From Actinomycetota bacterium (GTDB lineage: Bacteria > Actinomycetota > CADDZG01 > WHSQ01), in NCBI GenBank assembly GCA_009379915.1, contig WHSV01000022.1, positions 1-45,549 on the forward strand: a stretch of DNA of 45,549 nt, in the 5' to 3' direction. The stretch's first letter is position 1. Every line of letters starts with the position of its first letter. Both the position numbers and the translations under genes were made by a program. This document shows positions 15,716-25,058 of the stretch, piece after piece. The notes below the pieces were generated by a model. It made no database searches, was not told the DNA's origin, and saw only the letters and a program-made list of their open reading frames with translations.

Positions 15716-17115
15716 AACGCGTCCGCAAGCGCGCGAGTTGCGGCGACGAACGCCTCCATCGGAGGGTCGACGAGCCCGGCCCCCACCTGACCGATACCCG
15801 GCTCTCTGTGTGCGATGCCGGTGTTCACGACGGGAAGCACTCCGGTGTGAACGACGGCTCGGGCATCGATTCCGAGCGGCGTTCCTCGAAAGCCGAGCGA
15901 CGGGACCTGGTAGTGCTCGCTCTCGCCCCATGTGATCTCGTACATCGAACGCGTCGCGTCGATGGCGTCCTGGGGGCTGCCGCCGACGAAACGCACGATC
16001 GCGGGAGCCGCCGCCATCGCCATGCCCCCGATGCCCATGGTCTCGGTGATCGTGCTGTCACCGATGTCCAAGTTGGCATCCTCGGGGCCGAAGCCCGCGA
16101 GATACAGCCCGTCGATCTCACCGGCCGGGCCCGTGAACCACTCGTCGCCGGTTCCGGACAACCTGATACCGAACTCGGTTCCGTTGCGAGCCATGGCGAC
16201 GACCACGGACGAGCCCCCGATGCCCGAGGCGGAGTCGGCGGTCGCCTTGCCCGCCGCCATCACGAGATTGAGAAAGAAGTGGTCGTTGCCCGAGATGAAG
16301 CGGACGGCTTCGACCTTGTCGCTCGTCGGCTCCTCGCTCGTGAGCAGCGCGGGGTGAAGCTCGCGCAGCAACAGCGAGGTTCCCGCGCGGTTGCGGTTGT
16401 GGCCCTCGTCACCCATCTGCAACGCGTGCGCGAGCATTGCGCGGAGGTCGATCGGCTCGCCAAGCACCTCGAGGGCCGAGCCCAAGACGTGTGCGAGAAC
16501 GTCGCGCATCCATCTCAGCCGGTCGAGAACCTCACCGTCGTACGCACCGTAACGGAGCACCTTTCCGAGACCTTCGTTCAAGGTGCAGAGCGCTCGGTTG
16601 CCCGCGGCTTCGTTGGCGACGATCCACATCGGCATCGAATGGCTGACGACGCCGGCCATGGGTCCGACCGCGCCTCGTTCGTGGCAGGGAACGAAGTTGA
16701 AATCGCCCGCGGCGGCTCTGCTCGCCGCCTCGTCGGGCGTATCCGCTAGCTCCTCGTACAGGGCGGCGCCGATGATGGCTCCGCGCAGAGGTCCCGACAT
16801 GTCGGGCCACTCGATCGGGGGCCCGGCGTGGAGGAGCGTGCGCCCGTCCATGTCCTCGATGAGATCCCCGGCGCGACCGATGCCGGCGACCAGGGGCCGG
16901 GCCGCCTGCAGACGCGCGAGAGCCCTGTCGTTTGCCTCCGTAATGCGCTCGGTCGCCAGGGCCAGACGAGCGAGCGCGTGCTCGGATCCGGGCGCCGGGG
17001 GACGCCAGTCGATGCGCTGGACCGGGACTCCCTGTTGCGCGAGCTCGTCGGCGAACAGCGCGAGGCCCTCGTTGGCGACGTTCGGCCGGTGACCCAGAAG
17101 CGGACGGTCAGCCAT
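15712..17115 (-). CDS. DUF1116 protein (YlbE/YahG/AllG-like)
   Basis: A 467-residue protein of the DUF1116 family, the second member of the FdrA-YlbE-YlbF set. Recognisable blocks include GDFNFVPCHERGAVGPMAG, GDEGHNRNRAGTSLLLREL, FISGNDHFFLNLVMAAGKA, MARNGTEFGIRLSGTGDEWF and MGIGGMAMAAAPAIVRFVGG, which are strongly conserved-looking and probably form the catalytic part of the carbamoyl transfer. The ATG at 17115 is used; it overlaps the fdrA 3' end by 8 nt. No gene for carbamate kinase, the usual partner that makes ATP from carbamoyl phosphate, is in the window. Confidence 0.87.
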   Translation of the reverse strand: MADRPLLGHRPNVANEGLALFADELAQQGVPVQRIDWRPPAPGSEHALARLALATERITEANDRALARLQAARPLVAGIGRAGDLIEDMDGRTLLHAGPPIEWPDMSGPLRGAIIGAALYEELADTPDEAASRAAAGDFNFVPCHERGAVGPMAGVVSHSMPMWIVANEAAGNRALCTLNEGLGKVLRYGAYDGEVLDRLRWMRDVLAHVLGSALEVLGEPIDLRAMLAHALQMGDEGHNRNRAGTSLLLRELHPALLTSEEPTSDKVEAVRFISGNDHFFLNLVMAAGKATADSASGIGGSSVVVAMARNGTEFGIRLSGTGDEWFTGPAGEIDGLYLAGFGPEDANLDIGDSTITETMGIGGMAMAAAPAIVRFVGGSPQDAIDATRSMYEITWGESEHYQVPSLGFRGTPLGIDARAVVHTGVLPVVNTGIAHREPGIGQVGAGLVDPPMEAFVAATRALADAL

Positions 17116-18628
17116 CGGCGCGCTCCGTCGTCGTTGCAACGGTCGCCACCGCCACGCGCGCCGCCTGCGCGGAGTTCCTCGTGACGTACGCGCCTGCGTC
17201 CTCCAGTCGCTTCGCCTGGTCGTCGATCGACTGTGGGTCTCGCTTCGCGCCGCAGAGCGCGACCGCGATCGTCAGATCGTCCGGACGACGGCCGAGCGCC
17301 TCCGAGACGACGCGCGCGAGATCGTCGGCGGGATCGGGATGGGCGCCGTAGCCGAGCACCACGTCGAGGACGATCGCTCCGACCTCAGGGTCCCTGCCCT
17401 CGCGCTCCAGTCGTTCGTTTCGGAGCGAGGGATCGATCATGGGGTGGGCGCGTCCCTCGGTGAGCTCGTCCTCGCCGAAATCGATGAAGGTATCGCCCTC
17501 GCTGGACTCGACATCGGCCAGGCGCAACTCGGGTTCCAGCGGGACGTTGGACGAGATGCGGCGACCCGTCGCCGCGACCACATTCATCGCCTCGTAGCAC
17601 AGCGACCCTCCGCAGAAGAGACCGCGCACGAAACCGGGCGTGCGAGCTTCGGACTGCAGAGAGCTGATCTCGATCTTGCCGCCCTCGAGTCGCGCCGCCT
17701 CTTGCGCCGCCGCTTCGAGCGAGTCGACGACCGTGACGTTCGCCGGTGTGTCTCCCTCCAGGGCGATCGGTCCGAGGAAACCCACCACCACGGGTTTGCC
17801 GGTGCGCGCCGCAGCCTCGATCACGCGCGCCGCGACCGAGGCGTCCGGAGGCTTCGAGATGACCACGATCGCACTGGTCGACTCGTCGGCGTCGAGGAGC
17901 TCCATTCCGCGCAGAGTCATCGCCCCGCCGACGACGCTGCTGAGATCGCGGCCCCCGACACCGATCGCGTGACTGTTGCCGAGCCCCGCCGAGTCGAGCA
18001 GGCAGGTGACCTCCTGTATCCCGGTCCCCGACGCGCCGACCACGCCGATGGGACCGCGCTCGACGGCGTTGGCGAACCCCAGTCCGACGCCGTCGACGAT
18101 CGCGGTCCCGCAGTCCGCTCCCATGAGCAGGAGATCCCGGCCGACGGCGATCTTCTTGAGCGCGGCCTCGTCGGACAGCGACAAACCATCCGAGAAGCAG
18201 AAGACGTTCAGTCCGGCGTCGAGCGCCTGCGCGACCTCGACGGTGGCGTAGCGTCCCGGCACGGACACGAACGCGAGGTTGAGGTCCGTGTTACGGCGAG
18301 TCGCCGAGCGAAAGGAGCGCGGCGGGATTTCGCCCGGAGCGCCCGTCGCGACGTCGGCCGGTCCGGTGAGCCGCGCGGTGATCGCTCGCTCGGCCGCGTC
18401 CGCCGCGTCGTCGCTCGACGCCCGCAGGGCGACGATGAGGTCGTTGGGTCCCGGGTTCTCGCCGGTCAAATCGAAGCCCTGCGCTTCGATGAGCGACAGG
18501 TTCACCGGAGTCGCCGTGACCGCCGCCGCGAAGGCCACGCCCTCGACGTCCTCGGCGTCGCTCGACGCCAGCATGAGCGTCACGGAGTCGTAGTAGGTGT
18601 CGCGCCGGACGATCAGCCGGTCCGTCAC
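17108..18628 (-). CDS. fdrA: FdrA-like acyl-CoA synthetase-fold protein
   Basis: A 506-residue protein related to the alpha/beta subunits of succinyl-CoA synthetase. It has GPIGVVGASGTGIQEVTCLL, a nucleotide or CoA-binding segment, near residue 200 and the FdrA-typical DFGEDELTEGRAHPMIDPSLR near 390, followed by DVVLGYGAHPDPA. Cys346 and neighbours in FCGGSLCYEAM are also conserved in the family. With DUF1116 and DUF2877 proteins it makes up the oxamate carbamoyltransferase type complex. The GTG at 18628 overlaps the hyuB stop. The product of this set in the present pathway is inferred to be carbamoyl phosphate. Confidence 0.87.
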   Translation of the reverse strand: MTDRLIVRRDTYYDSVTLMLASSDAEDVEGVAFAAAVTATPVNLSLIEAQGFDLTGENPGPNDLIVALRASSDDAADAAERAITARLTGPADVATGAPGEIPPRSFRSATRRNTDLNLAFVSVPGRYATVEVAQALDAGLNVFCFSDGLSLSDEAALKKIAVGRDLLLMGADCGTAIVDGVGLGFANAVERGPIGVVGASGTGIQEVTCLLDSAGLGNSHAIGVGGRDLSSVVGGAMTLRGMELLDADESTSAIVVISKPPDASVAARVIEAAARTGKPVVVGFLGPIALEGDTPANVTVVDSLEAAAQEAARLEGGKIEISSLQSEARTPGFVRGLFCGGSLCYEAMNVVAATGRRISSNVPLEPELRLADVESSEGDTFIDFGEDELTEGRAHPMIDPSLRNERLEREGRDPEVGAIVLDVVLGYGAHPDPADDLARVVSEALGRRPDDLTIAVALCGAKRDPQSIDDQAKRLEDAGAYVTRNSAQAARVAVATVATTTERADG

Positions 18629-20598
18629 GGGGTGACTCTTTGTCCCTGCGGTCCGGCCGAGCCCGCCCCGTTTTGTCCCTGCGGTCCGGCCGAGCCCGCC
18701 CCGTTTTGTCCCTGCGGTCCGGCCGAGCCCGCCCCGTTTTGTCCCTGCGGTCCGGCCGAGCCCGCCCCGCGCACCCCGTCGACCTCGGCGCTCGTCCGGC
18801 CCCCGGACAGCCGCGCGTAGCCCGGCCCCCGGTCGAAGAACGGCAACTCACCCCGCTCGGCGCGCATCTTCTCGCGCAACTGCTTGGTCGCCGCCGAGTC
18901 CACCTTGGGCTCGTCGCCGTCCATGAGCAGCACTCCGTAGTCGGATCTCGCCCTGGCGGCCGACACCTTGTCCTGCAGGACATCGAGAGCCACGCTCGCG
19001 TGGTCGCGTTCGAGCGGATCTCCCCACCCACCACCGCCGGTGGTCTCGATGCGCACGACCTCTCCGGCCTTGACGGCAACGTCGTCGGCAAGCCCCGGTA
19101 AGGCGCGTTCGTTGGGACCGCCGGGATCGATCGTCACCCTGAAGGGAGCGCCGGCGCGGCCTCCGCGCAAACCCCAGCAGGCGAGGATCGAACGATCGGC
19201 GATGGAGAGGAAGGTAGCGTCCTCGAGCACGCGGATCTCCTTGAGGTAACCGAGTCCGCCTCGGTACTGCCCCGCTCCACCGGAGTCGGTAGCGAGCGCG
19301 AGACGCTCGACGCGCGCGGGGAAGCTCGTCTCGATGAACTCGGTCGGCATGTTCTTCGAATCGGGGACGACGTGGATGGTGTCCGAACCGTCGGCGTAGT
19401 AACGCCCGCCCGATCCTCCGCCGAGAATCTCGCGATAGAGATACCACTCACCGTTCGAGTCGTGGCCGGTGATCCCGGTGTAGCGGATGGTCTCCTGGTC
19501 CGCCGGCATGTAGCCGTCGACGGCCTTGGCGAGAGCGCCCGCGAACACTCCGAGAAGCCTCAGGATGACGAAGGTGCGGGCGTTCGTGGGGGCCGGAAAA
19601 ACCGGAGTCAGCAGCGTTCCGGGAGGAGGAAACCGCATGTCGATGAGCTCCACGACGCCCTCGTTGACGTCGAGCTCAGACATGCGCTCGGGGCTGTCGG
19701 CCAAGTTGCGCAGGATCGGCGCGATCCACTTCTTGAGGAAGTTGCCGTCGGCGTAGTCACCCGCGTGGTTGATCGGCCCCTTCGCCTGCGGACTCGTGCC
19801 GCTGAAGTCCACCACGACCTTGTCGGGCGACTTGGTGAGGGTGATGCGTTGTGCGTGAAGGCGAGGTTCGTCGATTCCATCGTGCTCGGCGTAGTCCTCC
19901 CAGACGTAGGTGCCGTCGGGAATCTTGCTGAGGATCTCCCGCCGGAAGGTCTCCGTGGTCCGGGCGATGATCGTGTCGAAGCAACCCTCGATCATCTCTC
20001 GTCCGTAACGGTCGAACAACTCGGTCATGCGGCGCGCCCCCATCGAGCACGCGGCGCACTCCGCGTCGAGGTCGCCGGCGATGTGATCGGGAAGGCGCGA
20101 GTTGCGCGTGATTATCTTGATGGCCGATTCGTTCGGAACCCCTCGTTCGTAGAGCTTGATGGGGGGAACCATGAGTCCCTCCTGGAACGCGGAGGTCGCG
20201 TTCGAGGGCATCGAGCCGGGCACCATCCCACCGATGTCATCGTGATGACCGAAGGCCTGAACGAAGGCAACAACCTCCCCGTCGCAGAACACCGGGACGG
20301 TGACGGTCAGGTCGGGGAGATGGCCGACACCTCCCTCGGAGAGGTACACGTCGTTGTGGAAGAAGACGTCCCCCTCGTTCATCTCGTCAGAGGGATGGTC
20401 GCGCACGACGGGATGAACGAGGGCCGAGTACGAACGACCCGTGAGTTTCCTCAGCATGCGATCGTGGATGCCGGCCCGGTAGTCGTGCTGGTCGCGGATC
20501 ATGGGCGAGCGCGCGGTCCGTCCGATTGCATCCTCGACCTCTGCCTCGATCGACGCGAGCGTTCCCTGAACGATCTCGAGCACGATGGGATCGGTCAC
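18625..20598 (-). CDS. hyuB: hydantoinase B / oxoprolinase-type subunit
   Basis: A 657-residue subunit of the ATP-dependent hydantoinase/5-oxoprolinase/acetone carboxylase superfamily. Signature stretches: RDQHDYRAGIHD, DVFFHNDVYLSEGGVGHLPDLTV, FGHHDDIGGMVPGSMPSNATS, VDFSGTSPQAKGPINH, FPAPTNARTF, ILGGGSGGRYYADGSDT and TTGGGGWGDPLERD. The conserved part ends near residue 585; the remaining ~70 residues are a tail holding four copies of [11 protein letters not shown] made by the tandem repeat. The GTG start at 20598 overlaps the hyuA stop. Together with HyuA it should open a cyclic amide at the expense of ATP. Confidence 0.93.
   Translation of the reverse strand: MTDPIVLEIVQGTLASIEAEVEDAIGRTARSPMIRDQHDYRAGIHDRMLRKLTGRSYSALVHPVVRDHPSDEMNEGDVFFHNDVYLSEGGVGHLPDLTVTVPVFCDGEVVAFVQAFGHHDDIGGMVPGSMPSNATSAFQEGLMVPPIKLYERGVPNESAIKIITRNSRLPDHIAGDLDAECAACSMGARRMTELFDRYGREMIEGCFDTIIARTTETFRREILSKIPDGTYVWEDYAEHDGIDEPRLHAQRITLTKSPDKVVVDFSGTSPQAKGPINHAGDYADGNFLKKWIAPILRNLADSPERMSELDVNEGVVELIDMRFPPPGTLLTPVFPAPTNARTFVILRLLGVFAGALAKAVDGYMPADQETIRYTGITGHDSNGEWYLYREILGGGSGGRYYADGSDTIHVVPDSKNMPTEFIETSFPARVERLALATDSGGAGQYRGGLGYLKEIRVLEDATFLSIADRSILACWGLRGGRAGAPFRVTIDPGGPNERALPGLADDVAVKAGEVVRIETTGGGGWGDPLERDHASVALDVLQDKVSAARARSDYGVLLMDGDEPKVDSAATKQLREKMRAERGELPFFDRGPGYARLSGGRTSAEVDGVRGAGSAGPQGQNGAGSAGPQGQNGAGSAGPQGQNGAGSAGPQGQRVTP
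18638..18769. repeat. four tandem 33-nt repeats at the hyuB 3' end
   Basis: Units at 18638-18670, 18671-18703, 18704-18736 and 18737-18769 are identical except for the first base of unit 1. Each encodes [11 protein letters not shown] on the minus strand. Because 33 is a multiple of three, copy-number change would keep the hyuB frame. A 28-nt part of the unit, extending to 18772, is duplicated in pdxH. Confidence 0.97.
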
Positions 20599-22679
20599 GA
20601 GCGCGCCTTTCGAACGACGAGGTTGGAGCGACCGTCCACGCGCCCGACGAAGCCGGGGGCCAGAGGGAGAGTCGAGCCGTACTCCTCGACCACCGCCGGA
20701 CCGCGCACCTCGTCACCGGCTCGCAGACGCGCCCGGTCGTACAGCGTGGCCGAGTGCCACTCTCCACCGAAGAAGACGTCGCGTTCGCCCGACACGGCGC
20801 GCTCGGGGTCCCCGTCACCGGGCGGCGACTCGCGAATGTCGGGCCGGGTTATAGGACCGACGCCCGTTGCACGAAGGTTCACCCATTCCACGGTTTGCGT
20901 GGGGTCGTCGCGGTAGCAGTATCCGTAGAGACGCTCGTGCTCGTCGTGGAAGCGCGCGCGTACATCCGTGATGAAGTTGTCGTCGACGGCACCCGACGGC
21001 GCATTCACGCGCACCTCGAAGGCCTGTCCGAGGTAGCGAAGATCGGCCGAGCGCGCGAGGACGTGGTCGGCCGGATCGAAGCCCTCGTTGCTCAGTGCGG
21101 AAGTCGCGCGCGTCTCCAACGAGCCGAAGACCGCGGCGAGCTCGTCGGGACTTGCATCGTCGTGGCGCCGCACGAAGGTCTGCACGTAGTCGTTGCGAAC
21201 GTCCACCGTCAGCAGCCCGAGGGCGCTGAGGTTTCCCGGATTCGGTGGCACGACGGCCGCATCGAGGTCGAGCACGTCGACGAGCCTGCAGGCCTGCAGC
21301 GGCCCCGAGCCCCCGAACGCGATCATCGCAAAGTCCCTGACGTCCAGACCTCGGCGCACCGTTACCTGCCGGATCGCGTTGGCCTGGTTCCAGGCCGCGA
21401 TCTCGAGGACGCCGGCGGCGCAGGCCTCGAGGCCGAGGCCGAGATCCGAGGCGAGAGCCTCGAGCCCGGACCGAGCCGCCTCATGGTCGAGCGCCAGCTC
21501 GCCGCCGAGCAGAGCCGGCGGGATGCGCCCGAGAGCCAGGTGCGCGTCGGTCGTGGTGGGTTCCGTGCCCCCTCTGCCGTAGCAGAGGGGGCCGGGGTCG
21601 GCGCCCGCGGAGCGGGGGCCGACCTTCAATCCCCCGTCAGGAGCGACCCATGCGATCGATCCGCCGCCCGTTCCCACCGTCACGACGTCGACCATCGGCA
21701 CCTTGACGGGGAAACGCCCGACCGCACCCTCGGTCGTCATCGTCGGCTCGCTCGAACGGACGACGCTCACGTCCGTGGACGTCCCTCCGGCATCGAGCGT
21801 CAGGACACTGTCGAACTCGGCCATCCTCGCGACCAGCGCAGCCCCCAGAACGCCGGCGGCCGGTCCCGAGAGGATCGTGCTGATCGGCTGCGCGCCGATC
21901 TCGTCCGCCGACATGACCCCGCCGTTGCTCTTCATCACGTAGAACGGCACTCCCTCGTCGCCGTCGGATGACGTGAAGTCGCCGAGCCGTTGTTTGATTC
22001 CGGAGATGTAGTGCGACACCTTGGGCTTGACGAAAGCATCCACGAGAGTCGTAACCGAGCGTTCGTACTCGCGGTACTCGCGCAGAACGTCGGAGCTTAT
22101 CGACACCGCGCATTCGGGATGCTCCAATCGAAGGACCTCTCGCATCCGGCTCTCGTGCTCGGGATTGACGTAGGCGTTGACGAAACAAACGCCGATCGAG
22201 TTGATGCCTCGTGCGCGAAACCAGCGCGCGACATCAACTGCTGCGGCCTCGTCGAAAGCACGTACCGCGGCACCGTCGGCAGCGATTCGCTCCGGTACCT
22301 CCCTCACGAGGTGCAGGGGAACGATGCGCTCGGGCTTTACCCAGAAGTACGAGTTGCCGTAGCCCTCGGGGACGCTCTGCCGCGCGATCTCGAGCACGTG
22401 CCGGAACCCCTGCGTGGTCACGAAGCCGAGACCCGCGAACTCTTCCTGCAACAGTGCGTTCGTCGCAACCGTCGTGCCGTGCGAGACCGTCGTGAGGTCA
22501 CGGCCGGCGGCCGTCATCTGCTCGAGAACCTTGGTGACGCCGTTCATGAAGCCCTCGGAGGGATCGGCCGGCGTCGAGGGCGTCTTGGTCGAGACGATGG
22601 CGCCCGACAACTCGTCGATCGCAACGACGTCGGTGAAGGTTCCCCCGGTATCGATCCCGACACGAATCCCTCGACCCAT
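20595..22679 (-). CDS. hyuA: hydantoinase A / oxoprolinase-type ATPase subunit
   Basis: A 694-residue subunit with an ASKHA-type ATPase fold. N-terminal VGIDTGGTFTDVVAID binds phosphate, SHGTTVATNALL follows, and the middle has FYVMKSNGGVMSADEI, TISTILSGPAAGVLGA-like and LTLDAGGTSTDVSVV. Then come GTGGGSIAWV and GPRSAGADPGPLCYGRGGTEPTTTDA, typical of HyuA. HyuA activates the lactam or imide carbonyl with ATP while HyuB completes ring opening; family members act on hydantoins, N-methylhydantoin, 5-oxoproline and caprolactam. The ATG at 22679 lies 3 nt after the coxL-like stop, with AAAGGG just ahead. Confidence 0.93.
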   Translation of the reverse strand: MGRGIRVGIDTGGTFTDVVAIDELSGAIVSTKTPSTPADPSEGFMNGVTKVLEQMTAAGRDLTTVSHGTTVATNALLQEEFAGLGFVTTQGFRHVLEIARQSVPEGYGNSYFWVKPERIVPLHLVREVPERIAADGAAVRAFDEAAAVDVARWFRARGINSIGVCFVNAYVNPEHESRMREVLRLEHPECAVSISSDVLREYREYERSVTTLVDAFVKPKVSHYISGIKQRLGDFTSSDGDEGVPFYVMKSNGGVMSADEIGAQPISTILSGPAAGVLGAALVARMAEFDSVLTLDAGGTSTDVSVVRSSEPTMTTEGAVGRFPVKVPMVDVVTVGTGGGSIAWVAPDGGLKVGPRSAGADPGPLCYGRGGTEPTTTDAHLALGRIPPALLGGELALDHEAARSGLEALASDLGLGLEACAAGVLEIAAWNQANAIRQVTVRRGLDVRDFAMIAFGGSGPLQACRLVDVLDLDAAVVPPNPGNLSALGLLTVDVRNDYVQTFVRRHDDASPDELAAVFGSLETRATSALSNEGFDPADHVLARSADLRYLGQAFEVRVNAPSGAVDDNFITDVRARFHDEHERLYGYCYRDDPTQTVEWVNLRATGVGPITRPDIRESPPGDGDPERAVSGERDVFFGGEWHSATLYDRARLRAGDEVRGPAVVEEYGSTLPLAPGFVGRVDGRSNLVVRKARS

Positions 22680-22682
22680 CCT

Positions 22683-25058
22683 TTACCCTTTATAGAGGAT
22701 GGCGTAGATGTCGAGCGGCGAGATAGGCATCGAGTCGATGGGACGGCCGAGCGCGTCCGAAACCGCATTGGCGATGACGGCCGGTCCGGGAATCGTCCCC
22801 GCCTCGCCGACTCCCTTTATGCCCAGCGGATTCAGCGGCGATTTCGTCTCGGTGTGGTGCAGCTCGACGGTTGGAATCTCGGTCGCATAGGGGATGAGAA
22901 AGTCCATGAAGCTCGCGTTCTGAAGCTGACCTTGATCGTCGTAAGCAAGGCGTTCGTAAAACGCGCCACCGATCCCTTGCGCGACGCCGCCGAGGATCTG
23001 CCCCTCGACGATCATCGGGTTGATCACCGCGCCGCAGTCATGCATGACGACGTAGCGCAGGATCTTGAGGTTGCAGGTGTCGGGATCGATCTCGATCACC
23101 ACGGCATGCGCGCCGAATGCGAAGACCCCGGAAGTCGGACTGTAGAACTCGGCCGTCTCGAGTCCGGGACGCATGCCGTCGGGAAGTGGCCGATCGCTCT
23201 GCGCGTAGGCCCTCTGTGCGAGCAGCACCGCCTCCTGCGATTCCTCACCGAACGCGTAGCGCAACGGATTTGAGATCAGCGCGACCTGACCGAGACCGAC
23301 GCTGAGATCGGGAGCCCCCGCCACCCGTATCTGTCCGTTCTCGAAGACGAGATCCTCGGCAGCGACCTCGAGCGAACGCGCCGCGACCTCGGCCGCCTGC
23401 TTGCGAATCTGCACCGCAGCCTTGAACACCGCGTTGCCACCGACCACGGCCGAGCGACTGGCAAACGTGCCGACGCCGTAGCCGATGCGGCGCGTGTCGC
23501 CGGAGGTCACCTTCACCTTGTCCACGGCGACGCCCAGCTCATCCGACACGATCTGGGCGAACACGGTCTCGTGCCCCTGGCCCTGCGACGAGAAGCCGAG
23601 GGCGACCGTTACCGAGCCGTCCGCCAGGACCTTGATGGCGGCGCCCTCGTAGGGGCCGATCCCCGTGCCCTCGACGTAGTAGCCGATGCCGATGCCCATC
23701 AGACGGCCCTGCTCGGCGGCCTTGCGCTGCTCGGCTCGGGCGTTGCCGTAGTCGAGCGCGTCGAGAAGGACGTCGAGGCCTCGTTCGTACTCGCCCGAGT
23801 CGTAGATGGTCGGCCCTCCGTCCTGGAAGGTCACACCGACGTCGTAGGGGAACTCGTTGGGCCCGATGAAATTGCGCCTCCGCACCTCGGCGACATCGAG
23901 CTCCAGCTCGAGCGCGATCTTGTCGATGACGCGCTCCATCACGTACACGGCGTGCGGGCGCCCGGCCCCCCTGTAAGGCGAGGTCGGTACCTTGTTCGTG
24001 AACAGGTTGCGAAATTCGTAGCGGAAGTTCTCGATCCGGTAAGGACCTTGCATCTGCGCGGCCGTGATGATCGGGATGATCAAGCCGTAGGAGCAATAGG
24101 CGCCGGCGTCGTTCAGGAAGTTCGTCTCCATCCCGAGGATTCGTCCCTCGTCGTCCGTGCCGACGCGCACCTCGTGTGCCTGGCCGCGTTCGTGATTCGA
24201 GCCGATGAAGTCCTCGCGCCGGTCCTCGGTCCACTTGACGGGGATCCCGAGGAGCCTGGAGGCCCACGGAACGAGCACCTCCTCGGGGTAGAACTGGATC
24301 ACCTTCATTCCGAAGCCGCCGCCGATATCCGGCGCGACGACGTGCACGCGGTCGGGATCGAGGCCGAAGAGAAGCGCAAGCCCACCGCGCACACCGGTGG
24401 GGGCCTGAGTCGAGTCATATAGCAGCAGCGACTGGTCGCTCTCGTCGTAATGGGCGACGATGCCGCGCCCCTCCATCGGCATCGCGGCGGCCCGCTCCAT
24501 GCTGAAGCGCCACTGGTAGACGTGCGAGGCGGCGGCCATCGCGGCGTCGACGTCGCCCTTGGCCTCGGACACGCGGCCGCTGACGTTGTCTTCCATGTCC
24601 AGGTGAGCGACCGGTGCCCCGGGACGCGCGGCCTCCTCGAGATCGGCGACCACGGGCAGCGTCTCGTACTCGACCCGGATTGCGCTCGCGGCATCCTCTG
24701 CGATGTAGCGGTCCTTCGCCACTACCATCGCAATGACCTCACCCGCGTAGCAGACCTCCTCGTGCGCGAGCGCGTACTGGGTCTTCGGCGCGAAGAGACC
24801 GTCGTTCGGAATCAACAGGGGCAGGGGCTTGGCGAAGTCGCCCTCGAGGTCCTCGTAGGTGTAGATGCCGAGCACACCGTCGATGTCGAGAGTCCCCGAG
24901 ACATCGATATCGATGATGCGCGCGTGCGCCGGTTCCGATCGGACGAATGCAACTTGCGCCGCCGAGTGCTCGATGTCGTCGACGTAACGGCCCTTCCCCG
25001 TCAGCAATCGAGGGTCCTCGTTGCGCTTGACACTCTGGCCGAACATGCGTGTCGTCAC
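22683..25058 (-). CDS. molybdenum hydroxylase large subunit (form II CoxL)
   Basis: A 791-residue molybdopterin-cytosine-dinucleotide subunit of the xanthine-oxidase family. MFGQSVKRNEDPRLLTGKGRYVDDI opens the protein; DIGGGFGMK and SPYRGAGRPHAVYVMER lie mid-sequence, and KGVGEAGTIPGP near the end carries the catalytic glutamate. The active-site loop reads YRGAGR and not the AYRCSFR of true CO dehydrogenase, so this is a form-II enzyme that hydroxylates a heterocycle or similar substrate with water. The GTG start at 25058 overlaps the CoxS stop (GTGA). Directly followed by hyuA, it probably prepares the ring substrate for the hydantoinase. Confidence 0.92.
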   Translation of the reverse strand: MTTRMFGQSVKRNEDPRLLTGKGRYVDDIEHSAAQVAFVRSEPAHARIIDIDVSGTLDIDGVLGIYTYEDLEGDFAKPLPLLIPNDGLFAPKTQYALAHEEVCYAGEVIAMVVAKDRYIAEDAASAIRVEYETLPVVADLEEAARPGAPVAHLDMEDNVSGRVSEAKGDVDAAMAAASHVYQWRFSMERAAAMPMEGRGIVAHYDESDQSLLLYDSTQAPTGVRGGLALLFGLDPDRVHVVAPDIGGGFGMKVIQFYPEEVLVPWASRLLGIPVKWTEDRREDFIGSNHERGQAHEVRVGTDDEGRILGMETNFLNDAGAYCSYGLIIPIITAAQMQGPYRIENFRYEFRNLFTNKVPTSPYRGAGRPHAVYVMERVIDKIALELELDVAEVRRRNFIGPNEFPYDVGVTFQDGGPTIYDSGEYERGLDVLLDALDYGNARAEQRKAAEQGRLMGIGIGYYVEGTGIGPYEGAAIKVLADGSVTVALGFSSQGQGHETVFAQIVSDELGVAVDKVKVTSGDTRRIGYGVGTFASRSAVVGGNAVFKAAVQIRKQAAEVAARSLEVAAEDLVFENGQIRVAGAPDLSVGLGQVALISNPLRYAFGEESQEAVLLAQRAYAQSDRPLPDGMRPGLETAEFYSPTSGVFAFGAHAVVIEIDPDTCNLKILRYVVMHDCGAVINPMIVEGQILGGVAQGIGGAFYERLAYDDQGQLQNASFMDFLIPYATEIPTVELHHTETKSPLNPLGIKGVGEAGTIPGPAVIANAVSDALGRPIDSMPISPLDIYAILYKG

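Noticed and set aside
18638-18769. Tandem repeat as a CRISPR array
   Set aside because: Units are directly adjacent with no spacers and are in frame within hyuB.
17339-18820. Long plus-strand open frame opposite fdrA and the tandem repeats
   Set aside because: It mirrors fdrA codons in an antisense frame, has no ribosome site and no family-like segments; high GC creates such frames.
19372-21971. Long plus-strand open frames opposite hyuB and hyuA
   Set aside because: Antisense shadows of well-supported genes.
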